21,067 nucleotides of DNA from DATELY01 sp040513115 (GCA_040513115.1 JBEVDW010000045.1:1-21067); one strand, 5' to 3'; counted from the first letter of the stretch, positions 1 through 7,509 are shown. The notes: generated by a model not told the origin, from the sequence alone. Translations and numbers: made by a program.

Positions 1-471
1 GGTCACGCGGCCCGATCCTTCGACGTGGCTCGCGACGGTCTCACTGACGAAGTGCGCACTCGCATCTCCATAGAAGCTCATGCCTTGATGCGCATCGTGA
101 AACACGAGTTGTGCGCTGACATCAGCGCCCGGATCACGCAGGCTCCAATGGTGATCGCCGTCATAGCGATAGCTGCACAACCCGCCGCCCACCGTCAGCG
201 AATCAGCGCTGCGATCTGAAGGCTTGAGCGGCAATGCCACATTCGTGTTCTTGTACTGAAATCCAGGCCCCCAAATGTTGAGCCATGCGGTGCCCGTGCC
301 GCCATCCTTGTGCGGCACCTGGCTCACGCGCAAGAACGCATACACCTCCCGCGCAGTGTCCCATACCATCAGCACAAAGCTCTCCTGCCACTGCGGATGC
401 TCGCCGGGTGCGTGCGGACGCTCGTCGTCCGCACCATGGAATCGAATCTGACCGTTGCCGACGACTTTCAT
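1..471 (-). CDS. DUF7064/7065-type lipocalin-like protein (3' end outside window)
   Basis: The gene starts at 471 and stays open for 157 codons to the left edge, so the C-terminal half is missing. Its ATG overlaps the TGA of the upstream NTF2-like gene (ATGA, 468-471), so translation is probably coupled. The N-terminus has the pattern W-Q-E-S (residues 28-31) followed by a hydrophobic strand and Asp. The same WQES-x6-D pattern occurs in the protein at 5514-6464, and a looser W-S-E-N version in the one at 1955-2959. I place all of them in the DUF7064/DUF7065 group, whose fold I believe is a double lipocalin-like barrel related to AttH/CrtC proteins. The family has no proven reaction that I know of. 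There is no signal peptide, so it is probably cytoplasmic. It is the last visible member of the leftward operon. Family assignment is from recall of sequence style, not a search. Confidence 0.7.
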   Translation of the reverse strand, partial: MKVVGNGQIRFHGADDERPHAPGEHPQWQESFVLMVWDTAREVYAFLRVSQVPHKDGGTGTAWLNIWGPGFQYKNTNVALPLKPSDRSADSLTVGGGLCSYRYDGDHHWSLRDPGADVSAQLVFHDAHQGMSFYGDASAHFVSETVASHVEGSGRVT

Positions 472-881
472 CGCATGCCCTCTGCTTCCGCGGCGGCGAC
501 GACGCGCTGCGGATCGAAATATTCGGTGTACTCGACGATCTTTGCGTTCCGCACGCGTGCGAGGACGCAGTATTGATTGGCGTAGCGATGACCCGATGCG
601 GTGAGTGCCTCCGAGTGCGCGGTGCCCATGATCAGCTCGGGATCGTCGGTCGTGTGCAGCTCGACATCCAGATACTCGAATTTCTTCAACAGCTCGCCGT
701 ACTGTCGCGCCATTTTCAGGCACGTCTCGCGTCCTTCGGTCGCCTTAGGCAGGCCCGGCGGTGCGTAAGGTGTCTTGATGACGAGATCGCTCGAGGTCAG
801 CGTTGCCCACGCGTCGTAATCCGCATCGCCGAGCACTTTCAACCAACGATGCGTGAGCTCCAGTGGACTTGGGGCGCTCAT
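468..881 (-). CDS. NTF2-like (SnoaL-type) protein, 137 aa
   Basis: A 137-residue protein of the size and pattern of the NTF2/SnoaL alpha+beta barrel: an N-terminal helix (LELTHRWLKVLGDADYDAWA), then strands including a T-x-Y-A-P-P-G loop, and a C-terminal sheet ending EYTEYFDPQRV. Members act as small dehydratases, isomerases, cyclases or epoxide hydrolases in a closed hydrophobic pocket, or have no known activity. The E-Y-x-E-Y-F-D ending resembles the limonene-epoxide-hydrolase/SnoaL subgroup. I chose the ATG at 881 because it overlaps the stop of the APH gene by ATGA (878-881) and the alignment-like N-terminus begins right after it. A longer reading upstream would run through the APH gene. 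Four-base overlaps at both ends fix it firmly inside the operon. The substrate is unknown; it is probably the same metabolite handled by the adjacent kinase. Confidence 0.85.
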   Translation of the reverse strand: MSAPSPLELTHRWLKVLGDADYDAWATLTSSDLVIKTPYAPPGLPKATEGRETCLKMARQYGELLKKFEYLDVELHTTDDPELIMGTAHSEALTASGHRYANQYCVLARVRNAKIVEYTEYFDPQRVVAAAEAEGMR

Positions 882-1933
882 GTGGATCTCCGTTGAGTTG
901 CAGCCATCGCGAGCAACGATCGCAGGCTGCGCATCACGACATTGTCTTCGAGATACGCTCGCGACTGACGATCGTTGATCGCAGCACGCACACCGAGCGC
1001 GATCATCACGGCCAGGCGCACGAGCGCGAACATCTCGGCATGCACCAGGTCTTCGAGCTTCCGGCCGGCGAGCTGCGAATACTTCTTCAATGTGTCGTTT
1101 CGATCCGGCATCCCGGCCCGCCGCGGCTGGCCGTCGCGTTCGGCGGTCACCTCGGCCTGATAGATGAGATAGAAAAGATCGAATTCGGGCCGTCCGATGG
1201 TTGCCAGCTCCCAATCGAGCACGGCCACCGCGCGATGCTCTCTGAAGATCACATTGCCGGGACGTGCATCGCCCCACAGCAGGCTCAAACGCGAAGCCTG
1301 AGGCGGTGTGTCTCGCAGCCATTGCAGCCCCTGCTCGATCAAGGGCAGCGCGCCGAGGTCGGCCCACTTGAGCCACCGCTCGAAGAGGGCGAGGTGACTC
1401 GCCATGGATTCCTGCATCGTGTCGCCTATCCCGGGCAATTGCGGCAGACCGAGCACACGCCAATTCAACGCATGCAGCTCGACCATTCTCTGCATCACCG
1501 CATACCACATCGTCTGCCGACGCTCGATCGGTGCATCGAAGAACAGGCCGTGGCCATGAAATCCCGGCGGCAGGTCCGATGGGATCGCGCCGTCGATGAA
1601 TTCCATGACGACGAACGGCGCACCGAGTACGGCATTGTCCGGCTCGTACCATCGGACCACCGGCACGGGCACGCGCGTCGCTGCCAACGCACGCATGACG
1701 CCGACTTGCATGTCCAGATCGTATTCAGGAAAGAGGCCTCGCCCACCCGGTGCGCGCCGCAAGACCAGACCCTCGGTCTTCAACTCCGGCATGCGATAAG
1801 TCAGATCGAAGAGCTTCGTTTCGTTCGACTGTCCCGAGCTGGCCGCTCGAAACGGCGTAACCTGAATGTCATGGGCGTCGGGCAGGCGCTGCTGAATCCA
1901 CGCGACGAACGGATCTTGTGTCGAGTTCGGCAT
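878..1933 (-). CDS. APH-family phosphotransferase, 351 aa
   Basis: An aminoglycoside-phosphotransferase-fold small-molecule kinase. Visible elements are a Gly/Ser-rich nucleotide loop (ASSGQSNETKLF, 31-42), an L-V-L-R strand where Arg59/60 replaces the usual ATP-anchoring Lys, the hinge VVMEFIDG (108-115), the catalytic loop WGDARPGN (220-227; Trp in place of the His of HGD, a common variant in this branch), and the metal-binding LDWE (239-242). This branch includes the kinase parts of ACAD10/ACAD11 and bacterial LvaA, which phosphorylate hydroxyacyl-CoAs, rather than antibiotic-resistance enzymes. A strong Shine-Dalgarno (GGGGGAGGG) sits just before the ATG. The gene lies 21 nt after the DUF7064-type gene at 1955-2959 and overlaps the NTF2 gene by 4 nt, so the three are co-expressed. 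A catabolic alcohol kinase is likely; the substrate cannot be read from sequence. Confidence 0.88.
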   Translation of the reverse strand: MPNSTQDPFVAWIQQRLPDAHDIQVTPFRAASSGQSNETKLFDLTYRMPELKTEGLVLRRAPGGRGLFPEYDLDMQVGVMRALAATRVPVPVVRWYEPDNAVLGAPFVVMEFIDGAIPSDLPPGFHGHGLFFDAPIERRQTMWYAVMQRMVELHALNWRVLGLPQLPGIGDTMQESMASHLALFERWLKWADLGALPLIEQGLQWLRDTPPQASRLSLLWGDARPGNVIFREHRAVAVLDWELATIGRPEFDLFYLIYQAEVTAERDGQPRRAGMPDRNDTLKKYSQLAGRKLEDLVHAEMFALVRLAVMIALGVRAAINDRQSRAYLEDNVVMRSLRSLLAMAATQRRST

Positions 1934-1954
1934 ACCCTCCCCCGCTGCACGATC

Positions 1955-2959
1955 TCAGGGATACACGCGCTTGGTGGGGCTGATGCGCATCGAGCGCTGC
2001 ACGCACCCTCTCACCACGCCGACGTCCGTGTCGAACAGCATCGGCTGGTCCATGGACATGAATTCCGCGAGCTGGGGCGCGACGCCGTAGTAGAAATCGA
2101 AATCCTCGGTGAACGAGTTGAGCATCTGATTGAACGGCTTGCCGCGCAGCGTGTGCTCTCGATCATCGATCGACACACGGAGCTCGACGGGATCGCGCAG
2201 TTGTTCCAACGCGGTCAGGCGCGGCGCTTGGATCAGCTTCGCCTGATGAATCTCTTGACCTGTCATCACGATGGACTGATCGAGAATGCGTTGCGAGTCC
2301 GTACCCTGTTTGGCCCACGCTTGATACGTCGCAAATAACTTGCCGTCAGGGAAGAACAGTTGAATCCACGTGTGGCCATCGAAGCCACCGAGGTGACGTG
2401 GCCCACGGCTGTGATCGCGAAAGCCAGGACCGTTGAACGCGTATTGCTTGCCGTTGAAGTCAACGGAGCCGCGGCTCGTGTGCCCCTGTTCGTAATGAAA
2501 CTTGCCGTAGCTGCTGTTGTCCTGCGTGCTCATCATCCACACGGGCGTGTCGCAAGCGAGCACCGTCTCGAAACGCACGGGATACGGCCGCCCTTCCAGG
2601 ATCGGCTCGCGACGGAAGCTGTCGAAACTGTCATGACGCATCGCACCTTCGAAGCGCAACTGCCAGCGCTTCCCTGGCGCGTCGCACGACGCCCGCAACG
2701 CACCGCCAGAGGCTTCCGACGCATTCGCCGCCGGCCCGATGGCTTTGTGCGACAGCAACGTTCCATCCGGCAGATAGATGAACAGCTGTTCACGCCACAG
2801 GGCGGGGTTCTTGATCCAGCGGCCGACGAACGCCGTAAAGCCGATCTGCGAGCTGTAGTCGTAGCCGTAGAACGCGTAGTTCTCACTCCAGCTCGCGACG
2901 TCCGGCAGTGTTGCGACGGGGTTCTCTTCGGCCTGGCTCAGCGCATAGCTGGGAATCAT
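1955..2959 (-). CDS. DUF7064/7065-type lipocalin-like protein, 334 aa
   Basis: A soluble protein rich in aromatic beta-strands. It begins W-S-E-N-Y-A-F-Y-G-Y-D (24-34) and carries the family-like motif RDHSRGPR (181-188), followed by an HTWIQLFFPDG strand. In the paralogue at 5514-6464 the corresponding motif is DDRSWGVRD. The (D/H)xS(W/R)GxR signature, two beta-barrel halves and the length of about 330 residues fit DUF7064/DUF7065 proteins, which I relate at low confidence to the AttH/CrtC lipocalin-like hydratase fold. I chose the ATG at 2959 because GAGGAG lies 6 nt upstream. An in-frame start at 3019 would add about 20 residues with no good ribosome site. It is the first gene of the leftward operon, divergent from the NTF2 gene at 3172. 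Its reaction is unproven; hydration, dehydration or ligand carriage on a hydrophobic substrate are all possible. Confidence 0.78.
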   Translation of the reverse strand: MIPSYALSQAEENPVATLPDVASWSENYAFYGYDYSSQIGFTAFVGRWIKNPALWREQLFIYLPDGTLLSHKAIGPAANASEASGGALRASCDAPGKRWQLRFEGAMRHDSFDSFRREPILEGRPYPVRFETVLACDTPVWMMSTQDNSSYGKFHYEQGHTSRGSVDFNGKQYAFNGPGFRDHSRGPRHLGGFDGHTWIQLFFPDGKLFATYQAWAKQGTDSQRILDQSIVMTGQEIHQAKLIQAPRLTALEQLRDPVELRVSIDDREHTLRGKPFNQMLNSFTEDFDFYYGVAPQLAEFMSMDQPMLFDTDVGVVRGCVQRSMRISPTKRVYP

Positions 2960-2996
2960 GTGTCGCTCCTCGGAAGTGACGAGAGCTGGCTGCATC

Positions 2997-3030
2997 AGCA
3001 CCGATCGCAGTATCTCCAATAACCGGTGCT
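2997..3030. repeat. Inverted repeat in divergent promoter region
   Basis: The 212-bp gap between two divergent operons (2960-3171) contains a perfect 7-bp inverted repeat, AGCACCG (2997-3003) and CGGTGCT (3024-3030), separated by 20 bases. It could be an operator for a dimeric regulator, or a hairpin in the leader of the leftward operon. I found no convincing -35/-10 pair in this gap and no copy of the YTATAC-type motif seen further right. Confidence 0.35.
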
Positions 3031-3171
3031 ACGGAAATGCGTTGGCGAGCTGCGACCGGAAGCCGATCCGGAGGGCATCGAAGACTGGCTCGCCCCGCCC
3101 TGAGGACCAGGCGTTTACTTCAAGGCCTCATATCAATAGCCTGGGAGCACCCGCGCTGCACGAGGTTCGTC

Positions 3172-3711
3172 ATGGACTCCATCGATCCCAAGGCGATTCA
3201 GGAGTTGCTGGACAAACAGGCCATCACCGAAGCGTTGATGCGGTACAGCCGCGGGATCGACCGTAAGGACTACGATCTGCTCCGGCAGCACGTGTACTGG
3301 CCTGAGGCCAAGGACGATCACGTGCTGTACGAGGGCGATGTCGAAGGCATGCTCGCGTTCAGCGAACAGTTCACCCGTGAGATGCCGACGCATCATTTCC
3401 TCGGCAACGTGCTCATCGAAATGATCGATGCCACGCATGCGTTCGCGGAGACGTACCACATCGCGTACCACGATACGGCCGAAACTCAGGGTCGCGTGAA
3501 CCTGGTCCTGGGTGGACGCTATCTCGACATCTTCGAACAGCGCGGCGCGCTGTGGCGCATCCAGCAGCGGACCGTCGTGGTCGACTGGTTCACTCGCACA
3601 CCGGGAACCGCGGACTGGAACTCCGGGCTGCTGGCCAATATCCGCATGCGGGGGCGCGCCAAGCCAGCCGATCCGTTGTACACGCTCCACCCTCGCGGCT
3701 CCAAAGCCTGA
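3172..3711 (+). CDS. SnoaL-like / NTF2-type enzyme (dehydratase-like), 179 aa
   Basis: A 179-residue NTF2-fold protein of the SnoaL_4 type, the group that includes scytalone-dehydratase-like and bile-acid 7-alpha-dehydratase (BaiE)-like enzymes. The conserved pattern is R-Y-S-R-G-I-D (24-30), then T-H-H-F-L-G-N (73-79), and a C-terminal WRIQQRTVVVDW strand. Tyr25, Asp30 and His74/75 sit where BaiE has its Tyr-Asp-His catalytic residues (offsets of about 5, 5 and 8 by my count), so a working dehydratase or isomerase site is plausible. I chose the ATG at 3172 for the GAGG about 7 nt upstream and because the homologous helix begins shortly after. A longer in-frame start at 3037 would add a low-complexity leader. 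It is the first gene of the rightward operon, 11 nt before the APH gene. It differs clearly from the NTF2 gene at 468-881, so it is not a recent duplicate. Confidence 0.87.
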   Translation: MDSIDPKAIQELLDKQAITEALMRYSRGIDRKDYDLLRQHVYWPEAKDDHVLYEGDVEGMLAFSEQFTREMPTHHFLGNVLIEMIDATHAFAETYHIAYHDTAETQGRVNLVLGGRYLDIFEQRGALWRIQQRTVVVDWFTRTPGTADWNSGLLANIRMRGRAKPADPLYTLHPRGSKA

Positions 3712-3722
3712 TCGGTGGAGCT

Positions 3723-4946
3723 ATGGCGCAACACTCCACGCACTTCGTCAAGGCGGGCCAGCCTGACCCGCGCGATGCACCCACGCGCGAATGGATCGAG
3801 ACGCTACGAGCGCGCTATCCGTGCGAGCGCTATGTGGACCTGGCACTCGTCCGCAAGCTCGAGATCCGCAATACACCGCCGTATCGACCGCTGACGCTGG
3901 CCGCGGCCGAAGAGCAGCTGCGCGCGTTCCTGACAGCGACAGTCGAAGGCCCGTTCGAGCTCAGTGATCTGCGTCCGCTGGGCGGCGGTGCGTCGAAAGA
4001 GCAGTTTGCGTTCTGGCTCAAGTGGCAGGAGCGCGGTGTCGCGCGTCAAGAGAGACTCGTGCTGCGCATGCAGCCGGCGCAGGCCGTCGTCGAAACGCAT
4101 CGTCTGCGGGAGTTCCAGATACTCGAAGCCGTGGGCCATGAGATTCCGGTGCCGAAGCCCTATTGGCTCGACACGGAGCCCAGGTTCTTTCAACAACCCG
4201 CGCTGATCTACAGCTTCGTCTCGGGTGTAGCGCGTCCGCCCGAGGGCGATGTCCGCTACTCGGCTCGCGGCGGTCTCGGCCCCAAGTGGCGTGCGATTCT
4301 CGCGCCTCAGTTCATCGAGTGGTCGGCACGGATTGCCACGTTCGATTACTCGGGCTGCGATCTGTCCGCCTTCGACATCGCTGCGGAAGGTACGAACGAA
4401 GCCGTCCTGCAAGTGCTCAACATGTGGGAACGAGCCTGGGACGAAGACCGGCTCGAGGCCGTGCCACTGGTCTCGATCGCAGCGCAATGGCTGCGTGACA
4501 ACGCGCCGCCGGTCGATCGCGTGTCCATCGTTCACGGCGACTATCGCGTCGGCAACTTCCTCTTCGATCCGAAGGACGGGCACTTCACGGCGATCATGGA
4601 TTGGGAGCTGGTGCACTTCGCCGATCGACATGAAGACCTCGCGACCATTCTGTTGCCCGCGCTCGGCGAGCGCGACGAGAACGGTGAGTTTCTCGTCAAT
4701 GGACTGTGCAGCCGCGAGGAATACCTGGCTCGCTATGAAGCCGCGAGCGGCCTGCCGGTGGATCCCAAACGCCTGCGTTATTACGAGATCTACAACTACT
4801 TCCGCACGGCATGCATGAATCTCGGCAGCTCGGCGCGTTGCATGGCGACCCAGAAATCGAACCAGGACATCGTGCAGGTGTTCGGCACTGCCGTTGCCAG
4901 CGTGATGCTGGCCAATCTCGAAACTGCATTGAGCGCGGAGATTTAG
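3723..4946 (+). CDS. APH-family phosphotransferase, 407 aa
   Basis: A second APH-fold kinase, longer than the one at 878-1933 because of about 80 extra N-terminal residues that are largely helical. Core elements are the nucleotide loop LGGGASKEQF (86-95), L-V-L-R (112-115; Arg at the usual Lys position), hinge LIYSFVSG (161-168), the canonical catalytic loop HGDYRVGN (271-278) and metal site MDWE (292-295). The intact His-Gly-Asp...Asn and Asp-Trp-Glu sets predict an active kinase. The C-terminal helices contain YYEIYNYFRTACMN. The ATG at 3723 has GGTGGAG just upstream; in-frame extension upstream would overlap the NTF2 gene. The next gene starts one base after its stop, which suggests that kinase and small helical protein are made together. 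The substrate is unknown; by family it is probably a hydroxylated hydrophobic acid, acyl-CoA or sterol-like alcohol. Confidence 0.88.
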   Translation: MAQHSTHFVKAGQPDPRDAPTREWIETLRARYPCERYVDLALVRKLEIRNTPPYRPLTLAAAEEQLRAFLTATVEGPFELSDLRPLGGGASKEQFAFWLKWQERGVARQERLVLRMQPAQAVVETHRLREFQILEAVGHEIPVPKPYWLDTEPRFFQQPALIYSFVSGVARPPEGDVRYSARGGLGPKWRAILAPQFIEWSARIATFDYSGCDLSAFDIAAEGTNEAVLQVLNMWERAWDEDRLEAVPLVSIAAQWLRDNAPPVDRVSIVHGDYRVGNFLFDPKDGHFTAIMDWELVHFADRHEDLATILLPALGERDENGEFLVNGLCSREEYLARYEAASGLPVDPKRLRYYEIYNYFRTACMNLGSSARCMATQKSNQDIVQVFGTAVASVMLANLETALSAEI

Positions 4947-4947
4947 C

Positions 4948-5493
4948 ATGGTCCCCAGCGTGGCTCATCAACTTTCGGCTGTCCTGCGCGCCTTGCAAGA
5001 CGTCGTCATGCCGGCGCTCGATCCGGAAAACAAGCTCGCGACCCAGCAGGCACACATGTGCGTCACGACGTTGCGGTTGATCGCCGAGCAACACGATCAG
5101 ACGTATCACCTTGCGCTCACCGAGTTGCGGCTGTTCACGCGTTTCCTCAACGCCGTCACGAGCGGCGATTGCAGCGCCGTCGAGCCGACGTTGCGGGCCC
5201 GGTTGCAGAATGCCGTTGCTGACCGCTGGTCGCAGTTCAGTGCGCCGCGACGTGGCGACATCGAAGCGCTCACGCGCGAATTGCGTGAAACGGCCGATGC
5301 GTTGGTGACAGCGCCGTCGGTGCGCACGAATGCGGCCCTGCACGATCGTGTGATGGCGGCTGCACGAGATCTGAACCGCGATGAATCCGTGCTGCGTCGT
5401 GCATGGCTGGCTGCCATGGGAGCCGACGCGGATGCCAACACCTTACCCACGCTCGCCGAGTTGATCGCGCACACCGAAGTGCGCGTCGACTGA
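4948..5493 (+). CDS. Small all-helical protein following APH kinase (possible LvaB/DUF6285-like partner)
   Basis: A 181-residue protein with no signal peptide or membrane segment, predicted almost wholly helical. The early section, V-V-M-P-A-L-D-P-E-N-K-L-A-T-Q-Q-A-H (residues 19-36), resembles the start of small DUF6285-type proteins found beside APH kinases. LvaB of the levulinic-acid pathway, which assists the kinase LvaA, is in my recollection of that type. Its length exceeds LvaB by about 70 residues, so the link is tentative. GGAG lies 7 nt before the ATG and the start is one base after the kinase stop, so tight translational coupling is expected. The first 130 residues of the kinase at 19203-20630 have a comparable helical pattern, as if this protein were fused to a kinase there. 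Function inferred: kinase partner or stabiliser. I do not recognise a named gene. Confidence 0.7.
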   Translation: MVPSVAHQLSAVLRALQDVVMPALDPENKLATQQAHMCVTTLRLIAEQHDQTYHLALTELRLFTRFLNAVTSGDCSAVEPTLRARLQNAVADRWSQFSAPRRGDIEALTRELRETADALVTAPSVRTNAALHDRVMAAARDLNRDESVLRRAWLAAMGADADANTLPTLAELIAHTEVRVD

Positions 5494-5513
5494 AGCGACC
5501 CGAAGCCCACGAC

Positions 5514-6464
5514 ATGAGCATCACCACAGACGACGACGGCCCGCATCAACCCTCACCCGGTGAGAGCACGGACTGGCAGGAGAGCCTCGCATTTCATTTC
5601 TTCGATCCGCGGCGTCGCATCGGCGGGTTCTTTCATACCGGGCTGCAGCGGCTGATCGATCGCGCGGACATCTGGTCGTGGATCGCGGTGGAAGGTCGCA
5701 CGGTGCACAACTTTCAGCATCTCGACCTGCGGCTGCCGAAAGAGGATTTCCCACGGTTTCGACTGGGCCCGCTCGGATGCACGACGACCACACCACTCAC
5801 CGGCCGACACCTCGTCGTCGCCGACGGTGCGACGCAATTGTCGTTGCAGTACGACGCGATCTTTCCGGCGACGCACTACGGTTCGAGTCATTCCGGCAGC
5901 GGCAGCGGCCATTTCGCGAAAGGTCATTTCGAGACGCTGGGCCGCGCAGTTGGCGAGCTCAAGCTCGGCAACGAAGTCCTGAAGATCGACGCATTCGCCT
6001 TCGACGATCGCTCCTGGGGTGTGCGCGACTGGCGGCACATCCTGACCTATCGCCTGTTTTGGGCGATGTTCGGGCCTGACCTCTACGTCATCATGTACAC
6101 GACCACGAGTCCGGAGGAAAAGCGTACGTGGGGTTTCGTGTTCGATCGCGGTACCCGCAGCAACATCGTCGACATCGAAATGGAAGTGTCCGTAGCAACC
6201 AACGGCGTGTTCGCCAGGCGCTTCGAAGCGCTCTTATGGACTGATACCGGCGGCGCCTACCGCATCAATGGTCAGGCAGACGGCAACCTGGTGGTCACGC
6301 AGCGCCACGGCTTCATGGAATCTCCCACGCTCTGCCGCATGGAGATGAATGGGCGCGTCGGCGGTGGTGTGTTGGAGTTCGCCGAATTGAAGCAGCCGAC
6401 CACGGAGATCAGCGCTCAGTTCGGGTTGATGGAGCACCCGGAGGATGCTGCTGCCAGGCGATGA
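5514..6464 (+). CDS. DUF7064/7065-type lipocalin-like protein, 316 aa
   Basis: Third member of the family. W-Q-E-S-L-A-F-H-F-F-D (21-31) matches the N-terminus of the protein at 1-471, and DDRSWGVRDW (164-173) is the central signature. The C-terminal half ends MNGRVGGGVLEFAEL, comparable to CNGRSGWGNFSES of the protein at 20643-21067. A Gly/Ser/His-rich stretch (SSHSGSGSGHF, 124-134) between the two halves is probably a surface loop. There is no signal peptide. The ATG at 5514 is 20 nt after the helical gene; the ribosome site is weak (GAAG), so coupling is possible. It is the last gene of the rightward operon and ends only 4 nt before the stop of the converging TetR gene. A cytoplasmic role with the kinase and NTF2 enzyme is inferred; no reaction is established. 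Confidence 0.8.
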   Translation: MSITTDDDGPHQPSPGESTDWQESLAFHFFDPRRRIGGFFHTGLQRLIDRADIWSWIAVEGRTVHNFQHLDLRLPKEDFPRFRLGPLGCTTTTPLTGRHLVVADGATQLSLQYDAIFPATHYGSSHSGSGSGHFAKGHFETLGRAVGELKLGNEVLKIDAFAFDDRSWGVRDWRHILTYRLFWAMFGPDLYVIMYTTTSPEEKRTWGFVFDRGTRSNIVDIEMEVSVATNGVFARRFEALLWTDTGGAYRINGQADGNLVVTQRHGFMESPTLCRMEMNGRVGGGVLEFAELKQPTTEISAQFGLMEHPEDAAARR

Positions 6465-6468
6465 GTCT

Positions 6469-7068
6469 CTAGCTCGCGTACGGATCCTTGTCGTCGACGA
6501 AGCTCTGCAGCACGTGTGCGACCCGCTCGAGGTAGCGCTGCTTGCCGCGGCCCTTGAGCGAGCTCGGATTGGCGATATTGCGGTGAACGGCGACGCCCGC
6601 CATCAGTGCCGCAATGAACTGCGCACGCATTTCGGCATCTGAACCTCCCAGCCACTTGGCGAAGGGACGGATGTAGCGGTTGGAGCTCAGTTTCTTGATG
6701 ATCTCCACCGAATCCGGCGAGCTTGCAGCCCGCACGGCCAGCAACACCGATTCGATGCCTCGCACCTCCGCCTCCTCGCCCAAGAGCTGCGAGGCAATCC
6801 GCATGCCGAAGGTTTCACGCGGACCGCTAGTCAGGTGTTCGTGATGGAACAGCTCCGCTAGCACATCCCGATACAGGTGTTCTTTTGAGCCGAAGTAGCG
6901 GTACACCAGCGAAACGTCGGATCCCGCATCGCGGGCGATGTCGCGCAGACCGACGTCGCCGTAGGCATGCTTGGAGAAGTGTTTGATCCCGGCCGTGAGA
7001 ATGGCCGCCCGGGTTTTTACCGCGTTCCTGGGCCTGGCAGTCCGAGGCTTTGTTGCTTTTTTCGGCAT
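6469..7068 (-). CDS. TetR-family transcriptional regulator
   Basis: About 200 residues with a Lys/Arg-rich start (MPKKATKPRTARPRNAVKTR), an N-terminal TetR DNA-binding domain whose helix-turn-helix reads LRDIARDAGSDVSLVYRYFG, and a helical ligand domain. Two starts are possible: ATG 7068 (chosen, because the DNA-binding domain follows in the usual register) or ATG 7104, which adds 12 residues. Neither has a clear Shine-Dalgarno. It lies downstream of the Rieske-containing operon on the same strand, with only 48-84 nt between, so it may be its last gene and act as local feedback repressor. Its operator is not identifiable from sequence. The gene ends 4 nt from the converging stop at 6464, leaving no room for a dedicated terminator. 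Confidence 0.88.
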   Translation of the reverse strand: MPKKATKPRTARPRNAVKTRAAILTAGIKHFSKHAYGDVGLRDIARDAGSDVSLVYRYFGSKEHLYRDVLAELFHHEHLTSGPRETFGMRIASQLLGEEAEVRGIESVLLAVRAASSPDSVEIIKKLSSNRYIRPFAKWLGGSDAEMRAQFIAALMAGVAVHRNIANPSSLKGRGKQRYLERVAHVLQSFVDDKDPYAS

Positions 7069-7152
7069 TGTCGATGCTTCATGTGCCCCTGGTAGGGCGT
7101 GCATGGTAGCAATCGTCGACCCGCATTACCCGGGAAGGACGCGGGGTGAGCT

Positions 7153-7509
7153 CTAGATATCGTCGGCCGTCCTGAGGATGGAGACGCGCCGGACGGCTTC
7201 GGTATGCGCCGCATGCAGCCGGGGATCGAAGATCTCCTGGCTCAAAGCAATCTCGGTGAAGGACAAGGCGAGTTGCATCAACGTCGCGTCCGGCCCCGCC
7301 AGGCTCTCCATGGCAACGGTATTGAGGTGCTTCATGATGGCATCGAAAGCCGGCGCGACCGCGCGATAGAACGTCTCGCGCTCCTCCGGCGTACTGCTGA
7401 GCCGGCGCTGGTGGCGCGCCTGCATGGAGGGTAACGCCCACGCGGCCACATACGCCTGCAGGCTCTTGAACTCTTCCGGAAGCACGCTCGACGGATCGTC
7501 AGCCACCAT
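7153..7509 (-). CDS. Small helical protein downstream of Rieske oxygenase, 118 aa
   Basis: A 118-residue soluble helical protein beginning M-V-A-D-D-P-S-S-V-L-P-E-E-F. It contains W-A-L-P (about residue 25-28) and R-x2-R-L-S-S-T-P-E-E-R-E-T-F-Y (35-50), a pattern I associate with small proteins encoded beside Rieske oxygenases in sphingomonad-like operons. No function is assigned. The ATG at 7509 overlaps the oxygenase stop by 11 nt, which is why I prefer it to the in-frame start at 7539, which would overlap more and has no better ribosome site. The overlap and shared strand imply coupled translation with the oxygenase. It lacks Cys or His clusters, so it is not a ferredoxin or a typical beta subunit of a ring-hydroxylating dioxygenase (those are about 160-180 residue NTF2 folds). 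Possible roles are assembly factor or stabiliser. Confidence 0.7.
   Translation of the reverse strand: MVADDPSSVLPEEFKSLQAYVAAWALPSMQARHQRRLSSTPEERETFYRAVAPAFDAIMKHLNTVAMESLAGPDATLMQLALSFTEIALSQEIFDPRLHAAHTEAVRRVSILRTADDI

Noticed and set aside
468..1652. The possibility that the NTF2 protein is the C-terminal part of a 394-residue fusion.
   Set aside because: The upstream part of that frame is an out-of-frame reading of the APH gene. The ATG at 881 with its ATGA overlap is the natural start.
878..1933. Possible inactive kinase, because the catalytic HGD reads WGD.
   Set aside because: WGD-x3-GN is a recurring variant in the LvaA/ACAD10-like branch; the catalytic Asp222, Asn227 and metal Asp240 are all present.
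863..2338. A 491-codon open frame on the plus strand.
   Set aside because: It lies opposite the APH and DUF7064-type genes, shows no recognisable motif, is rich in Arg/His as expected for an antisense frame of GC-rich coding DNA, and has no ribosome site.
3804..4949. A 381-codon open frame on the minus strand.
   Set aside because: It is antisense to an APH gene with intact catalytic motifs; composition is typical of a shadow frame.
7105..7152. A weak CCCGC/GCGGG symmetry between the 118-residue gene and the TetR gene, considered as a terminator.
   Set aside because: Arms are only 5 bp with a long loop and no T-run, so it could arise by chance in GC-rich DNA.
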